DNA of 64,000 nucleotides, taken from positions 991,501 through 1,055,500 of the forward strand of contig JAHCHX010000001.1 of NCBI GenBank assembly GCA_026129545.1. The letters run 5' to 3'. The position numbers were made by a program, and so were the translations under genes. Within the stretch, counting starts at the first letter, position 1. Every line of letters begins with the position of its first letter. The notes beneath the pieces were generated by a model. That model was not told where the DNA came from, made no database searches, and was given only the letters and a program-made list of their open reading frames with translations. This DNA comes from Saprospiraceae bacterium (GTDB taxonomy: Bacteria > Bacteroidota > Bacteroidia > Chitinophagales > Saprospiraceae). This document shows positions 46,280-53,461 of the stretch, piece after piece.

Positions 46280-46312
46280 TTTGGCGAATCGCATTGGCCT
46301 CGCTTACCTTTG
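46280..46312 (+). promoter_or_regulatory. Promoter of the tRNA-Ser/tRNA-Pro pair
   Basis: TTTG at 46280-46283 and TACCTTTG at 46305-46312 with 21 bases between match the Bacteroidota consensus. The tRNA begins 10 bases after the -7 element. Confidence 0.7.
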
Positions 46313-46322
46313 CGACCCATTC

Positions 46323-46411
46323 GGATAGGTGGGTGAGTGGCTTAAACCACCGGTTTGCTAAACCGACGTACGGGTAAACCTGTACCGCGGGTTCGAATCC
46401 CGCCCTATCCG
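46323..46411 (+). tRNA. tRNA-Ser (anticodon GCU)
   Basis: 89 bases. Acceptor stem GGATAGG/CCTATCC, D-arm, anticodon loop TTTGCTAAA, a long variable arm (ACGTACGGGTAAACCTGT), and the T-arm GCGGGTTCGAATCCCGC. The discriminator base is G, as usual for serine. No CCA is encoded. Confidence 0.95.
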
Positions 46412-46444
46412 CATCGTTTGCCCGCTATCCTGCGGGCTTTTTTT

Positions 46445-46518
46445 CGGGATGTAGCGCAGTCCGGTAGCGCACCTGCTTTGGGAGCAGGGGGTCCCAGGTT
46501 CGAATCCTGGTATCCCGA
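46445..46518 (+). tRNA. tRNA-Pro (anticodon UGG)
   Basis: 74 bases. Acceptor CGGGATG/TATCCCG, anticodon loop CTTTGGGAG, T-arm CCAGGTTCGAATCCTGG. The discriminator is A. It lies 33 bp after tRNA-Ser. The foreign region begins directly after its 3' end. Confidence 0.93.
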
Positions 46519-46529
46519 CACTGAAAATC

Positions 46530-46561
46530 AAGGAGTTATGAACGAAAGTTTGTAACTCCTT
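46530..46561 (+). terminator. Intrinsic terminator after tRNA-Pro
   Basis: AAGGAGTTA and TAACTCCTT are perfect 9-bp arms around a 14-bp loop, followed by a T-run. Confidence 0.85.
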
Positions 46562-46565
46562 TTTT

Positions 46566-46587
46566 ATTTGCAAGCAATTTGCAAGCA
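46566..46587. repeat. Tandem 11-bp repeat at the left boundary
   Basis: ATTTGCAAGCA is present twice head to tail (46566-46576, 46577-46587), just past the tRNA terminator, where the composition changes. It may be an integrase arm site or a remnant of the end of an integrase gene. Confidence 0.45.
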
Positions 46588-46715
46588 GAATTCGGTTTCT
46601 TTTGGGCTTATTTGATGTAGAAAAAATTTTTTAAATTTTTTTCCACATACCTTGCTTTCAGCGATTTTTTTGGCTCGCCCTACTCCACTTCGCAATTTGT
46701 TTTTACATTTCGGCG

Positions 46716-47006
46716 ATGCCAGAATTCGGTAACCGCCTTGATGTTATTTGCCTTGAGTCCGAAGCGTTCTACGCTTTGGTGGAGGAAGTTGTGAACCGCC
46801 TCAAAGAAAAAAACGGCATCGAGCAGGAGAAATGGATAAATGATGAGGAAGCAATGAAACTTCTCCACATCAGTTCCAAGACAACCCTACAACGCTACCG
46901 CGATGAAGGGCTTATCCGCTTCTCACAACCAAGCCGAAAACTGATCCTTTATGACCGCAATTCCATTTTGGATTTCTTAAACACTAAGGCAAAAGATACT
47001 TTCTGA
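46716..47006 (+). CDS. Helix-turn-helix DNA-binding protein (excisionase-like)
   Basis: 96 residues. The C-terminal half (KWINDEEAMKLLHISSKTTL, QRYRDEGLIRFSQPSRKLIL) is the HTH_17/excisionase-like winged helix common in Bacteroidota mobile elements. It may act as a recombination directionality factor or a regulator. The stop overlaps the ATG of the next gene (ATGA), so the two are translated together. It is the first gene after the composition change. Confidence 0.78.
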   Translation: MPEFGNRLDVICLESEAFYALVEEVVNRLKEKNGIEQEKWINDEEAMKLLHISSKTTLQRYRDEGLIRFSQPSRKLILYDRNSILDFLNTKAKDTF

Positions 47007-47275
47007 TGGCAAACGCAGTAATTCAAAAGGCTTTCAATGCAGGGTATCTGATTGAGAAATACCTGCCCCAACTCTCCAAAATGCTTGTAAAAGGGTTTCA
47101 GGATAAAACCAGCCCGTTTGCTGAAGGCTATATCGCCGGAAGCAAGGAAATGATCGCAGAGCGTTCTCGTGGCAAGTCCAAGTTCTTGGAAAAACTCAAG
47201 GAAAATTTCGGTGAGCCTACGAAAAGAAAGCCCAGCCGCGACCGCGACGATAAGGAAATGGATATTGATATTTGA
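47006..47275 (+). CDS. Small basic protein of unknown function
   Basis: 89 residues, translationally coupled to the helix-turn-helix gene through an ATGA overlap. It is helical in its first half (VIQKAFNAGYLIEKYLPQLS) and highly charged at the end (GEPTKRKPSRDRDDKEMDID). The composition suits a small nucleic-acid-binding partner. No family is recognised. It is followed by a single iteron and the repA gene. Confidence 0.65.
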   Translation: MANAVIQKAFNAGYLIEKYLPQLSKMLVKGFQDKTSPFAEGYIAGSKEMIAERSRGKSKFLEKLKENFGEPTKRKPSRDRDDKEMDIDI

Positions 47276-47290
47276 AATGCCGAAATTGAA

Positions 47291-47306
47291 CACGTGAAGT
47301 TTGGTA
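47291..47306 (+). promoter_or_regulatory. Single iteron upstream of repA
   Basis: CACGTGAAGTTTGGTA is the same word as in the iteron array after repA. It lies about 140 bp before the repA start, fitting an operator by which RepA would limit its own expression. Confidence 0.65.
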
Positions 47307-47443
47307 GGGGTTGCCTGTCAGTTTCAAAATATCCACTTGTTTCCAAAATCATTTTTTCTTTCAGCCCGCAACCCACTTCAAATTTCTTGACAAGCCGTTC
47401 CCTCTGCTTAAAAGTTGCTATAAAGCAATTTTAAGAGCGGAAA

Positions 47444-48358
47444 ATGTCGGAAATCACCCCAATAGAAAAGCGTCTCCAAGACTCGGCTTATCAACTGATT
47501 TTAAAAAAGGGCACGATCAAAGACGCCGTTTTTCAACACAGCGTCCTCTGCCAAACCTTCCTCCCTTACCGAAATCCTGGCACTGATGTCCGCATTTGGA
47601 AGCAGAAACAAGGCAATGTTAGCCTTGCCATTCAAGCGAGCGAAACCTTCAATCCTGAGAAAGACGATTTTGAATTTATCGGGCTGCCCTACGGCCCGAA
47701 AGCCCGCCTGATCCTCGCCCATATCAACAGCGAGGCAATCCGAACCCAGTCCAAAGCCATCAATGTAGAAGACAGTATGACCGCCTTTATCAAATGTATC
47801 GGCCTCAATACTGACGGCAGAACTATCAATGAGGTTAAAAACCAACTCAGAAAAATCACCTCCTCAACTTTGAGTCTTGGCTATTCCGACAATGAAAAAG
47901 GTGTCCAGGTTGACTTGAAAATCGTCAAGGCATTTGATCTCTGGTTCCCAAAAGATGAGCGGCAAAGGGTTTTATGGCCGACAACCGTCCAACTAACGGA
48001 CGACTACTTCAACAGTTTGATAAACCACGCCATACCGCTTGATGAGCGCGCTCTTGCTGCTCTTTCTCACAGTGCAATGGCATTGGATATTTACGCTTGG
48101 CTTGTGCAAAGGCTTCACCGCATCAACCCCAAAGGGCCGCAATTCCTCACTTGGAAGGCACTTAAAGAGCAATTCGGCAGGGGTTACAACCAGATGTATA
48201 AGTTCAAACAGATATTCAGGAAAACCCTTTCTCTTGCCAGAACCCAATACCCGCAGGCAAATATCTTTGAAGATAAAAACGAAGGTTTTTGGCTTCATCA
48301 CTCCCCTTCCCCAATTGAGAAAAAAACCTTTATCAGTTTGGGGCAGCAATCCGCGTGA
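47444..48358 (+). CDS. repA: Plasmid replication initiator RepA (PF04796 type)
   Basis: 304 residues. IGLPYGPKARLILAHINSEA, EDSMTAFIKCIGLNTDGRTI, VKAFDLWFPKDERQRVLWPT and LDERALAALSHSAMALDIYA match the conserved blocks of the RepA_C plasmid replication protein family; KSQ-like variation is normal. It would bind the iterons that flank the gene and load the replication machinery. A purine-rich GAGCGGAAA precedes the ATG. Presence of an intact initiator and iterons means the element could replicate as a plasmid. Confidence 0.9.
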   Translation: MSEITPIEKRLQDSAYQLILKKGTIKDAVFQHSVLCQTFLPYRNPGTDVRIWKQKQGNVSLAIQASETFNPEKDDFEFIGLPYGPKARLILAHINSEAIRTQSKAINVEDSMTAFIKCIGLNTDGRTINEVKNQLRKITSSTLSLGYSDNEKGVQVDLKIVKAFDLWFPKDERQRVLWPTTVQLTDDYFNSLINHAIPLDERALAALSHSAMALDIYAWLVQRLHRINPKGPQFLTWKALKEQFGRGYNQMYKFKQIFRKTLSLARTQYPQANIFEDKNEGFWLHHSPSPIEKKTFISLGQQSA

Positions 48359-48368
48359 ACACGCATTG

Positions 48369-48629
48369 CGTGAAGTTTGGTAGGTTTTTTCAATAAACAC
48401 CGGCAAAACCACGTGAAGTTTGGTATGATTACCCCAAAATCCGCGTGAAGTTTGGTATGAAACAGGATGACAATTCGTGAAGTTTGGTATAATTATCAAA
48501 ATCCGCACGTGAAGTTTGGTATAATCGGGCTTTTCACCACGCCACCACGTGAAGTTTGGTAGGCAAAATCCGTGAAGTTTGGTAGGTTTTCACGTGAAGT
48601 TTGGTAGCGAAACCACGTGAAGTTTGGTT
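48369..48629 (+). repeat. Iteron array: nine copies of a 14-bp word (probable plasmid origin)
   Basis: CGTGAAGTTTGGTA begins at 48369, 48412, 48444, 48476, 48508, 48548, 48571, 48593 and 48616 (the last ends in T). All are in the same direction. Start-to-start distances are 43, 32, 32, 32, 40, 23, 22 and 23, close to multiples of one helical turn. A/T-rich DNA (TATATATACAAATAAACAAT) follows directly, which suits an unwinding element. This is the pattern of an iteron-controlled origin. Confidence 0.9.
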
Positions 48630-48704
48630 GACAACCCTATATATACAAATAAACAATAACTATCCTTTAAGCACCTACCCTCCGCGAACTTCGTTCGCTC
48701 CTCC

Positions 48705-48734
48705 CAATGCCGAAGGCGTAAGCCTTCGGCATTG
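48705..48734. repeat. Perfect 30-bp fold-back after the origin
   Basis: CAATGCCGAAGGC and its complement with a GTAA loop. A smaller hairpin, GCGAAC TTC GTTCGC, precedes it at 48684-48698. The strong stem may end transcription from the origin side, before parA. Confidence 0.7.
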
Positions 48735-48924
48735 CCTAAAATTGAGTTCGCTTCGCTCACAAATCATAAAAATGCTTACTGAAAGAATTTGCTGTCTGAA
48801 AGAAAGACTTGTTGCGTAAACGCACAAGTCGGTAAAAAATCAGATGGACATTTACCCAAATGGGCAAATGCCTTCTTGCCCTTATCCCCATTTGACTATA
48901 CGCTCCTTTCAAAAACAAGAGCGT

Positions 48925-49620
48925 ATGATAATTGCAGTAACAAATTTGAAAGGCGGCGTCGGCAAATCCACTATTGCCAGAAATCTGGCGGCGTATTTTA
49001 TCAAGCAGGGCGTCAAAACCTGCATCATTGATACCGACCTTGAGCAAAGAACCACCTGCGACTGGCAGGAAAGAAGAGAGAGCGAAATGCGTATTCCGGT
49101 TTTTCCGATGACCACCGTTCAGGCTCTTCCCAAAGATGTTGAAACACACGAGCAAGACGGCTACCAAATCATCATCATTGACGGCGTTCCGCAAATGGAT
49201 CAGGTTGCCACCCGAACAATGCTCATCAGTGATATTCTTCTCATCCCCATCACACCAAGCATTGATGACCTCAAATCCTTTGAAAGATTTTTAACCCGTC
49301 TTGAAGAAGTAAAAATCCACCGTGAAAACATCCCGACATTTTTAGTCCTCAACAAATTCAGCGGGCGAGTTAATGAAGATAAAGAAGTCCGCTCCGCTCT
49401 CAAATTATTTTCGGAAAGCGGTATAAAACCGCTTAAATCCACACTTGGCGACAGGGTTGCACACCGCCGCGCCAGCAAATACGGCCTGACTGCTTATGAG
49501 TGGGAAGATGAGCGCGCTAAAACGGAAGTCGCCGATTTATGTAAGGAACTTGAAACAATAATAAAACACTCAACCCCCAGGAGGAAAAATGTCAAACCCA
49601 AAAAGAAAATCAATCGCTGA
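48925..49620 (+). CDS. parA: ParA partition ATPase
   Basis: 231 residues from the ATG at 48925. TNLKGGVGKSTIARNLAAYF is the deviant Walker A, IIIDGVPQMD the Walker B, and DLEQRTTCDWQERR follows the DTD motif. The chain is short and lacks the N-terminal HTH, so it belongs to the type Ib group. It distributes plasmid copies at cell division. The frame opens earlier (48844) but that extension is not family sequence. It overlaps the downstream partner gene by 32 bp. Confidence 0.92.
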   Translation: MIIAVTNLKGGVGKSTIARNLAAYFIKQGVKTCIIDTDLEQRTTCDWQERRESEMRIPVFPMTTVQALPKDVETHEQDGYQIIIIDGVPQMDQVATRTMLISDILLIPITPSIDDLKSFERFLTRLEEVKIHRENIPTFLVLNKFSGRVNEDKEVRSALKLFSESGIKPLKSTLGDRVAHRRASKYGLTAYEWEDERAKTEVADLCKELETIIKHSTPRRKNVKPKKKINR

Positions 49621-49876
49621 TCTGATTTCGAAAAAGCCTCTTTCCCGCAAACCTTCAAGTGTGGAGATTGACCAAATCACCAAAAAAATTCACGAACCTG
49701 CACAGATAAAGGAAACCGCAAAGCCCCTGCCCTTGCCCGTCGCAGAAAAAGTAAAACGGATTTCAGTCAACGCGCCCGTGTCTCTTTACTTAAAGGCAAA
49801 AACCAAATCCACAATGCAGGATCAAACATTGATGGCTTACATCATTCGCCTCATCGAAGAAGATGTAAAAAACTGA
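49589..49876 (+). CDS. Ribbon-helix-helix partition partner of ParA
   Basis: 95 residues, starting inside the end of parA, with a strong Shine-Dalgarno AGGAGG 5 bp before the ATG. The first ~50 residues are basic and disordered; the end (RISVNAPVSLYLKAKTKSTM) is a ribbon-helix-helix DNA-binding fold, as in ParG-type centromere proteins. It should bind a centromere site near the operon and contact ParA. The overlap makes it strictly linked to parA. Confidence 0.78.
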   Translation: MSNPKRKSIADLISKKPLSRKPSSVEIDQITKKIHEPAQIKETAKPLPLPVAEKVKRISVNAPVSLYLKAKTKSTMQDQTLMAYIIRLIEEDVKN

Positions 49877-49958
49877 AAATACTCAAATGCGCAGATGCGT
49901 AAATACGCTTTAGCGTAAATTTGCTAATCCGCACTTAACCAATTAAGTAAATGGTTAA

Positions 49959-50843
49959 ATGAACTCAACCCAAGCGAAAAAAATCCCTTTGCAAGAGATA
50001 CTTGCCAAACTTGGTTTGCAGGCGGTCAAATCATTTAAAGGCGGGGAAGAACTTGCCTTTCTCTCTCCATTCAGGAAAGAGAAAGAGGCAAGCCTTTTCG
50101 TCAATATCCGCAAAAATGTCTGGTATGATTTCGGCGACATTGGCGGTAATGCACTGGATTTTGTAATCCGTTACCGAAATACTGATGTCAGGGGCGCACT
50201 TGAATTTTTGGAGCAGATGTTTGGCAGAAATTGGACACCGCCGCCAACGCCTGAAAAGCCGGAGAAACAAGAGCAGGAAAGGGAAGAGTTTTTTCTTTTA
50301 GAAAGCATAACTCCATTCGGCACAAGCGCAAACTCGCTTGTCGCCTATATTACGGAGGCGCGCAAAATAAATCTTGAAATCGCTAAGGCGTATTTGAAGG
50401 AAGTCCGGTACTCCAATCGGGAGAATGGCAAGAAATATTTTGCAGTCGGTTTTGAAAACATCTCCGGCGGATATGAAATCCGTAACCCGTTCTTTAAATC
50501 TTCTCTGGGTGAAAAAGATATGAGTTTCATCAAAGGAAACGGGGCAGGGGGCGAAATAATGATTTTCGAAGGGTTTATGGATTTTCTTTCAAAACTCACC
50601 CTTGAGAATGTTCCTTCGCTTTCTGCCGACGCGCTTATTCTCAACTCTGTTTCCTATACCGAAAAGGCCATTCTCTTTGTCCGTGAAAAGGGCTATCAAA
50701 AAATCTTGGGCTTTTTTGATAATGACAAGGCAGGGAATGACGCCAGTGAAAAATTCAAATCCGAGTTCGGTGATTTATTTTTTGATATGCGCTTTGATTA
50801 TCAAGAATTTAAGGATTTGAACGAGTTTCTAATATCCATTTAA
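49959..50843 (+). CDS. TOPRIM primase-like protein with altered zinc-binding region
   Basis: 294 residues. The N-terminal LSPFRKEKEASLFVNIRKNV with WYDFGDIGGNALDFVIRY corresponds to the CHC2 zinc region of DnaG, but the zinc ligands are absent. The TOPRIM part follows: GGEIMIFEGFMDFLSKL (Glu) and ILGFFDNDKAGNDASEKFKS (DxD in FDNDKAG). It may prime replication of the element, or may be a structural relative used by the relaxase system. It lies in the replication/partition block. Confidence 0.85.
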   Translation: MNSTQAKKIPLQEILAKLGLQAVKSFKGGEELAFLSPFRKEKEASLFVNIRKNVWYDFGDIGGNALDFVIRYRNTDVRGALEFLEQMFGRNWTPPPTPEKPEKQEQEREEFFLLESITPFGTSANSLVAYITEARKINLEIAKAYLKEVRYSNRENGKKYFAVGFENISGGYEIRNPFFKSSLGEKDMSFIKGNGAGGEIMIFEGFMDFLSKLTLENVPSLSADALILNSVSYTEKAILFVREKGYQKILGFFDNDKAGNDASEKFKSEFGDLFFDMRFDYQEFKDLNEFLISI

Positions 50844-50929
50844 TTATCCAATTATACCCAATTACTCAAATTCCCAAATGAGTGTTTGGTCATTTGCCCA
50901 AATCCGTAAATAGCCAAAAGAGGTTTTTA

Positions 50930-50951
50930 ATCCCCTCGAATTCGAGGGGAT
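50930..50951. repeat. Perfect 22-bp palindrome
   Basis: The sequence centred on GAATTC, with arms ATCCCCTCGAA and its complement, follows the primase gene by about 90 bp. It may end transcription; the T-run lies on the upstream side, so it would work for the opposite strand. Confidence 0.55.
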
Positions 50952-51083
50952 AATCTACAAAAAAGACGGCAGAGCATTCGCCCTACCGTCAGAAATATAA
51001 CCCCAAAAAACCTAAGGTAAAGGTAAGATAAACAAGGGGCGTAAAGCAAATTCTAATATGACTTTTTCTTTCAGTTAGCAAGC

Positions 51084-51325
51084 GGGGCTTCGCCCCCGTT
51101 CGTGTCAAGCGGTGTCCCCAATCTTCCTCCGCGCCAACCTTCGGTTTCCGCTCCGTGCAGACTGGGTGATTCCCCTCCGCTTTCCCTTGCTCCTGTTTCG
51201 CTCCGTTCACATTCGCGCCGGTGTCACTCGCACCCCCATTCTCATTTCATTCGCTCACCGAAGTTCGCTCTCTTCACTCCTCGCCGGAGGGCAGAAGGTT
51301 AACGGCACTTTTTAGTGGCGTTACC
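51084..51325 (+). repeat. Leader repeat R1, upstream of the DUF6876 gene
   Basis: 242 bp with large blocks in common with R2 (51798-52063): GGGCTTCGCCCCCGTTCGTG at the beginning, GGTGATTCCCCTCCGCTTTC in the middle and CTCGCCGGAGGGCAGAAGG near the end, closing with a hairpin at 51297-51325 (AACGGCACT / AGTGGCGTT). It ends 27 bp before the ATG at 51352. Further similarity continues through the Shine-Dalgarno. It contains no convincing ORF. Confidence 0.8.
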
Positions 51326-51351
51326 TTAATAACCAAAACAAAGAGGATAAT

Positions 51352-51711
51352 ATGATTGATAAAATAAAACTCCAAGCGGAACTCAAAAACTTCACAGGCT
51401 CAGAGCAGGTTTTTTACAACCCGCTTTTTCGCAAATTCAGATATACCGAAGGTGTGAAGTATCTGGCGCAAGAAGCCAATTGTTACTGGTTGCTTGATTA
51501 CATATTCAGCAATCAGCACAGCAAGACACTTCAACAAACACCTTTTCAAGTCTGGAGTTTGAATGCCAAAGATAACACTGCAACTATCACCGTTGAAGAT
51601 GGAAACAAAAATCAGGTAAAATTCTTCAAGTTGGAGTTTACCGATTTCCCGCTTGAGCAAATTGACCTCTGGTTTATTGAGGGCACTTTGATACTCCCAA
51701 GCGAGTATTGA
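51352..51711 (+). CDS. DUF6876 family protein
   Basis: 119 residues. KNFTGSEQVFYNPLFRKFRY, TEGVKYLAQEANCYWLLDYI and TDFPLEQIDLWFIEGTLILP are the conserved blocks of this small plasmid/ICE family. Its biochemical role is unknown. AAAGAGG, 9 bp before the ATG, is a Shine-Dalgarno. It has its own leader R1 and no close neighbour, so it is transcribed alone. Confidence 0.8.
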   Translation: MIDKIKLQAELKNFTGSEQVFYNPLFRKFRYTEGVKYLAQEANCYWLLDYIFSNQHSKTLQQTPFQVWSLNAKDNTATITVEDGNKNQVKFFKLEFTDFPLEQIDLWFIEGTLILPSEY

Positions 51712-51797
51712 AAGGAATGAGGGCAGGGGTTTCCTGCCCTCAAATTTTTCGGGGCTTTGCCCCGTCTTTTTTTGGTGAATAAAGCAGGAATCTTTTT

Positions 51798-52063
51798 GGG
51801 CTTCGCCCCCGTTCGTGTCAAGCGGTGTCCCCAATCTTCCTCCGCATCAAGCCTTCGGTTTTCGCTCCGTGCAGACTGGGTGATTCCCCTCCGCTTTCCC
51901 TTTGCGTCTTGCTTGTTCCGTTTCACTGCACTGTGCTTGCCGCGCCGGTGACACTCTCACCCCCATACTCATTCGGTCGCTTCACCGCCAAAGGCGGTTT
52001 GCTTTTTTCCTCATTCCTCGCCGGAGGGCAGAAGGGTAACGGCACTTTGATAGTGGCGTTACC
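51798..52063 (+). repeat. Leader repeat R2, upstream of two small genes
   Basis: 266 bp, partner of R1, same orientation. The closing hairpin (GGTAACGGCACT / AGTGGCGTTACC) is at 52035-52063 and ends 28 bp before the next ATG, almost the same distance as in R1. The region between about 150 and 220 bp within the repeat has diverged from R1. Confidence 0.8.
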
Positions 52064-52090
52064 GCTTAATAATCCAAACCATGAGGTTTT

Positions 52091-52282
52091 ATGAAAAACA
52101 AAATGAATCTAATCGATGTCATCAGGCAGGCAGTTCTTACCGATGAAGAGTCAAGCAGCAAACAAGTTTCTTGGCTTGAAAAAGCCTATCAAGAAGGCGA
52201 TTGCGATGCGCTTCTGATCGCAATTTGCGGCTATTCAATGCCGACACTCCGCGAAATGGCTAACGGCAAGGCGGGGGTATAA
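52091..52282 (+). CDS. Small acidic protein of unknown function
   Basis: 63 residues with predicted helices (DVIRQAVLTDEESSSKQVSW, DCDALLIAICGYSMPTLREM). ATGAGG, 8 bp before the ATG, is a moderate Shine-Dalgarno. The next gene follows after 1 bp, so they form a two-gene operon behind leader R2. I recognise no family. Confidence 0.6.
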   Translation: MKNKMNLIDVIRQAVLTDEESSSKQVSWLEKAYQEGDCDALLIAICGYSMPTLREMANGKAGV

Positions 52283-52283
52283 C

Positions 52284-52580
52284 ATGAAAAAATTAGTTAC
52301 ATCAGACTTTGCAGAATTCGGAAAAAGGGAAAGAAAACTTGGCGAACAACTTTTAAATGCATGGAACGAACAGGGCTTACCTGAAGATTTTCGTGAAGAC
52401 AAAGTCGTTCTTCTTCTAAACCCTCATTCAGGAAATGTCTTTTTGACCAATTCTGATTATCAGGTTGCCATGATGAACGGAGACAGGCTTGAAAGTTTCT
52501 ACACCGATTTTAAAACAGGTGAAGAAGGCTTCAAAGATGAACTTTCAGAAGAAGCACTTGAAAGACTCAACCTAAAGTGA
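52284..52580 (+). CDS. Small protein of unknown function
   Basis: 98 residues. RKLGEQLLNAWNEQGLPEDF and VVLLLNPHSGNVFLTNSDYQ suggest a small alpha/beta protein. It is coupled to the 63-residue gene by 1 bp and has GCGGGGGT before its start. It sits between R2 and ssb in a stretch of element-specific genes that may respond to entry into a new host, which is a guess. No family recognised. Confidence 0.6.
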   Translation: MKKLVTSDFAEFGKRERKLGEQLLNAWNEQGLPEDFREDKVVLLLNPHSGNVFLTNSDYQVAMMNGDRLESFYTDFKTGEEGFKDELSEEALERLNLK

Positions 52581-52632
52581 TAATTACAGGGGGAGCAATC
52601 CCCCTTTTTACCCATTAACCAAAGGAGTATTT

Positions 52633-53034
52633 ATGGCTACAAACTGCAAAATAGAACTAAACGGGTTTTTAGGTGCAGACCCGAAATCCATTTCCAAAAA
52701 CGGCAAAACATTTATCGCGCTCCGCGTTGCTACAACAGATAGTTACCCCGTGAAAGATGAAAAGACCGGTGAAATCAAATGGAAGGATAAAGAAACAGTA
52801 TGGCACGATGTTCTTGTATTCCGCCCCAACGCCGCGCACTTCGCGCGCGACCTGAAAAAGGGCGATGCTGTTACCATCAGCGCCTCACTTGGCTATAAAA
52901 CGTTCAAGGATGAGAGCGGGAACACCAAACGCCAGGCAAGTATCATTGCGAATTACCTTGAAAAGGTCGAATATAATCGCCAGGATGAACTCTCCTTTGA
53001 TGAAATTAACACGGCTATCTCTCAAGCCGCATAA
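52633..53034 (+). CDS. ssb: Plasmid-type single-stranded DNA-binding protein
   Basis: 133 residues with an OB fold: CKIELNGFLGADPKSISKNG, FIALRVATTDSYPVKDEKTG, TVWHDVLVFRPNAAHFARDL and LKKGDAVTISASLGYKTFKD. The chain lacks the acidic tip with final Phe that recruits repair proteins in chromosomal SSBs; it ends DEINTAISQAA. A strong Shine-Dalgarno (AAAGGAG) precedes the ATG. It would protect single strands during transfer or replication. Confidence 0.88.
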   Translation: MATNCKIELNGFLGADPKSISKNGKTFIALRVATTDSYPVKDEKTGEIKWKDKETVWHDVLVFRPNAAHFARDLKKGDAVTISASLGYKTFKDESGNTKRQASIIANYLEKVEYNRQDELSFDEINTAISQAA

Positions 53035-53077
53035 ACCGTTTAGTAATTTTTCTTTTAGATAGCGGGCGGGAAGGGCA

Positions 53078-53461
53078 TTATTCTATCTCCCCCCGCTCCT
53101 TTACCTCAATCCCTTCAACAAAAACCGTCTCATCTTCAGTATCCATACCGGAACTATCTTCTCGCACCCAAGTCAGGCGATTTTGAAGCAGATAGGCGAA
53201 AATAGCCTCCAAACCTCGCCCTTTTATCAAAATCACCGCGCTTGAGACAAAAATCTCAATTCCGCCGCTTGGGTCAAATTCCGCACGGGTCATATAAGAA
53301 TAGGGAAGGGCTGAACGCCTGCCGTCGCGGGTGCGAAGTTCAAACATCAGGGCGCGACCGTTTTCCTGCCGGTCAAACCCGAAATATTTGCCTTCCTCTT
53401 CCGCTTGCTCGGTCTGAGCGCGGAGTTTTTCAACGAAGGATGTTTTTAACGGCTGATTCAT
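53078..53461 (-). CDS. Small protein of unknown function after the relaxase gene
   Basis: 127 residues; its start overlaps the relaxase stop by 4 bp (53458-53461), so translation is coupled. EKLRAQTEQAEEEGKYFGFD, RDGRRSALPYSYMTRAEFDP and VILIKGRGLEAIFAYLLQNR are visible, with an acidic end. The fold may be a small beta-rich one. I recognise no family; accessory role in DNA processing is suggested by position only. Confidence 0.68.
   Translation of the reverse strand: MNQPLKTSFVEKLRAQTEQAEEEGKYFGFDRQENGRALMFELRTRDGRRSALPYSYMTRAEFDPSGGIEIFVSSAVILIKGRGLEAIFAYLLQNRLTWVREDSSGMDTEDETVFVEGIEVKERGEIE

Noticed and set aside
48369..48629. Possible CRISPR array (regular 14-bp repeats)
   Set aside because: The repeat is too short, the spacers are 8-29 bp, and there are no cas genes. 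It directly follows a RepA gene, so iterons fit better.
50989..51926. Opposite-strand frames in R1 and R2 sharing the words EEDWGHRLTRTGAKP
   Set aside because: The protein-level similarity follows from the DNA repeat itself; gaps and stops outside the shared blocks do not keep a frame. A coding role cannot be excluded but is unlikely.
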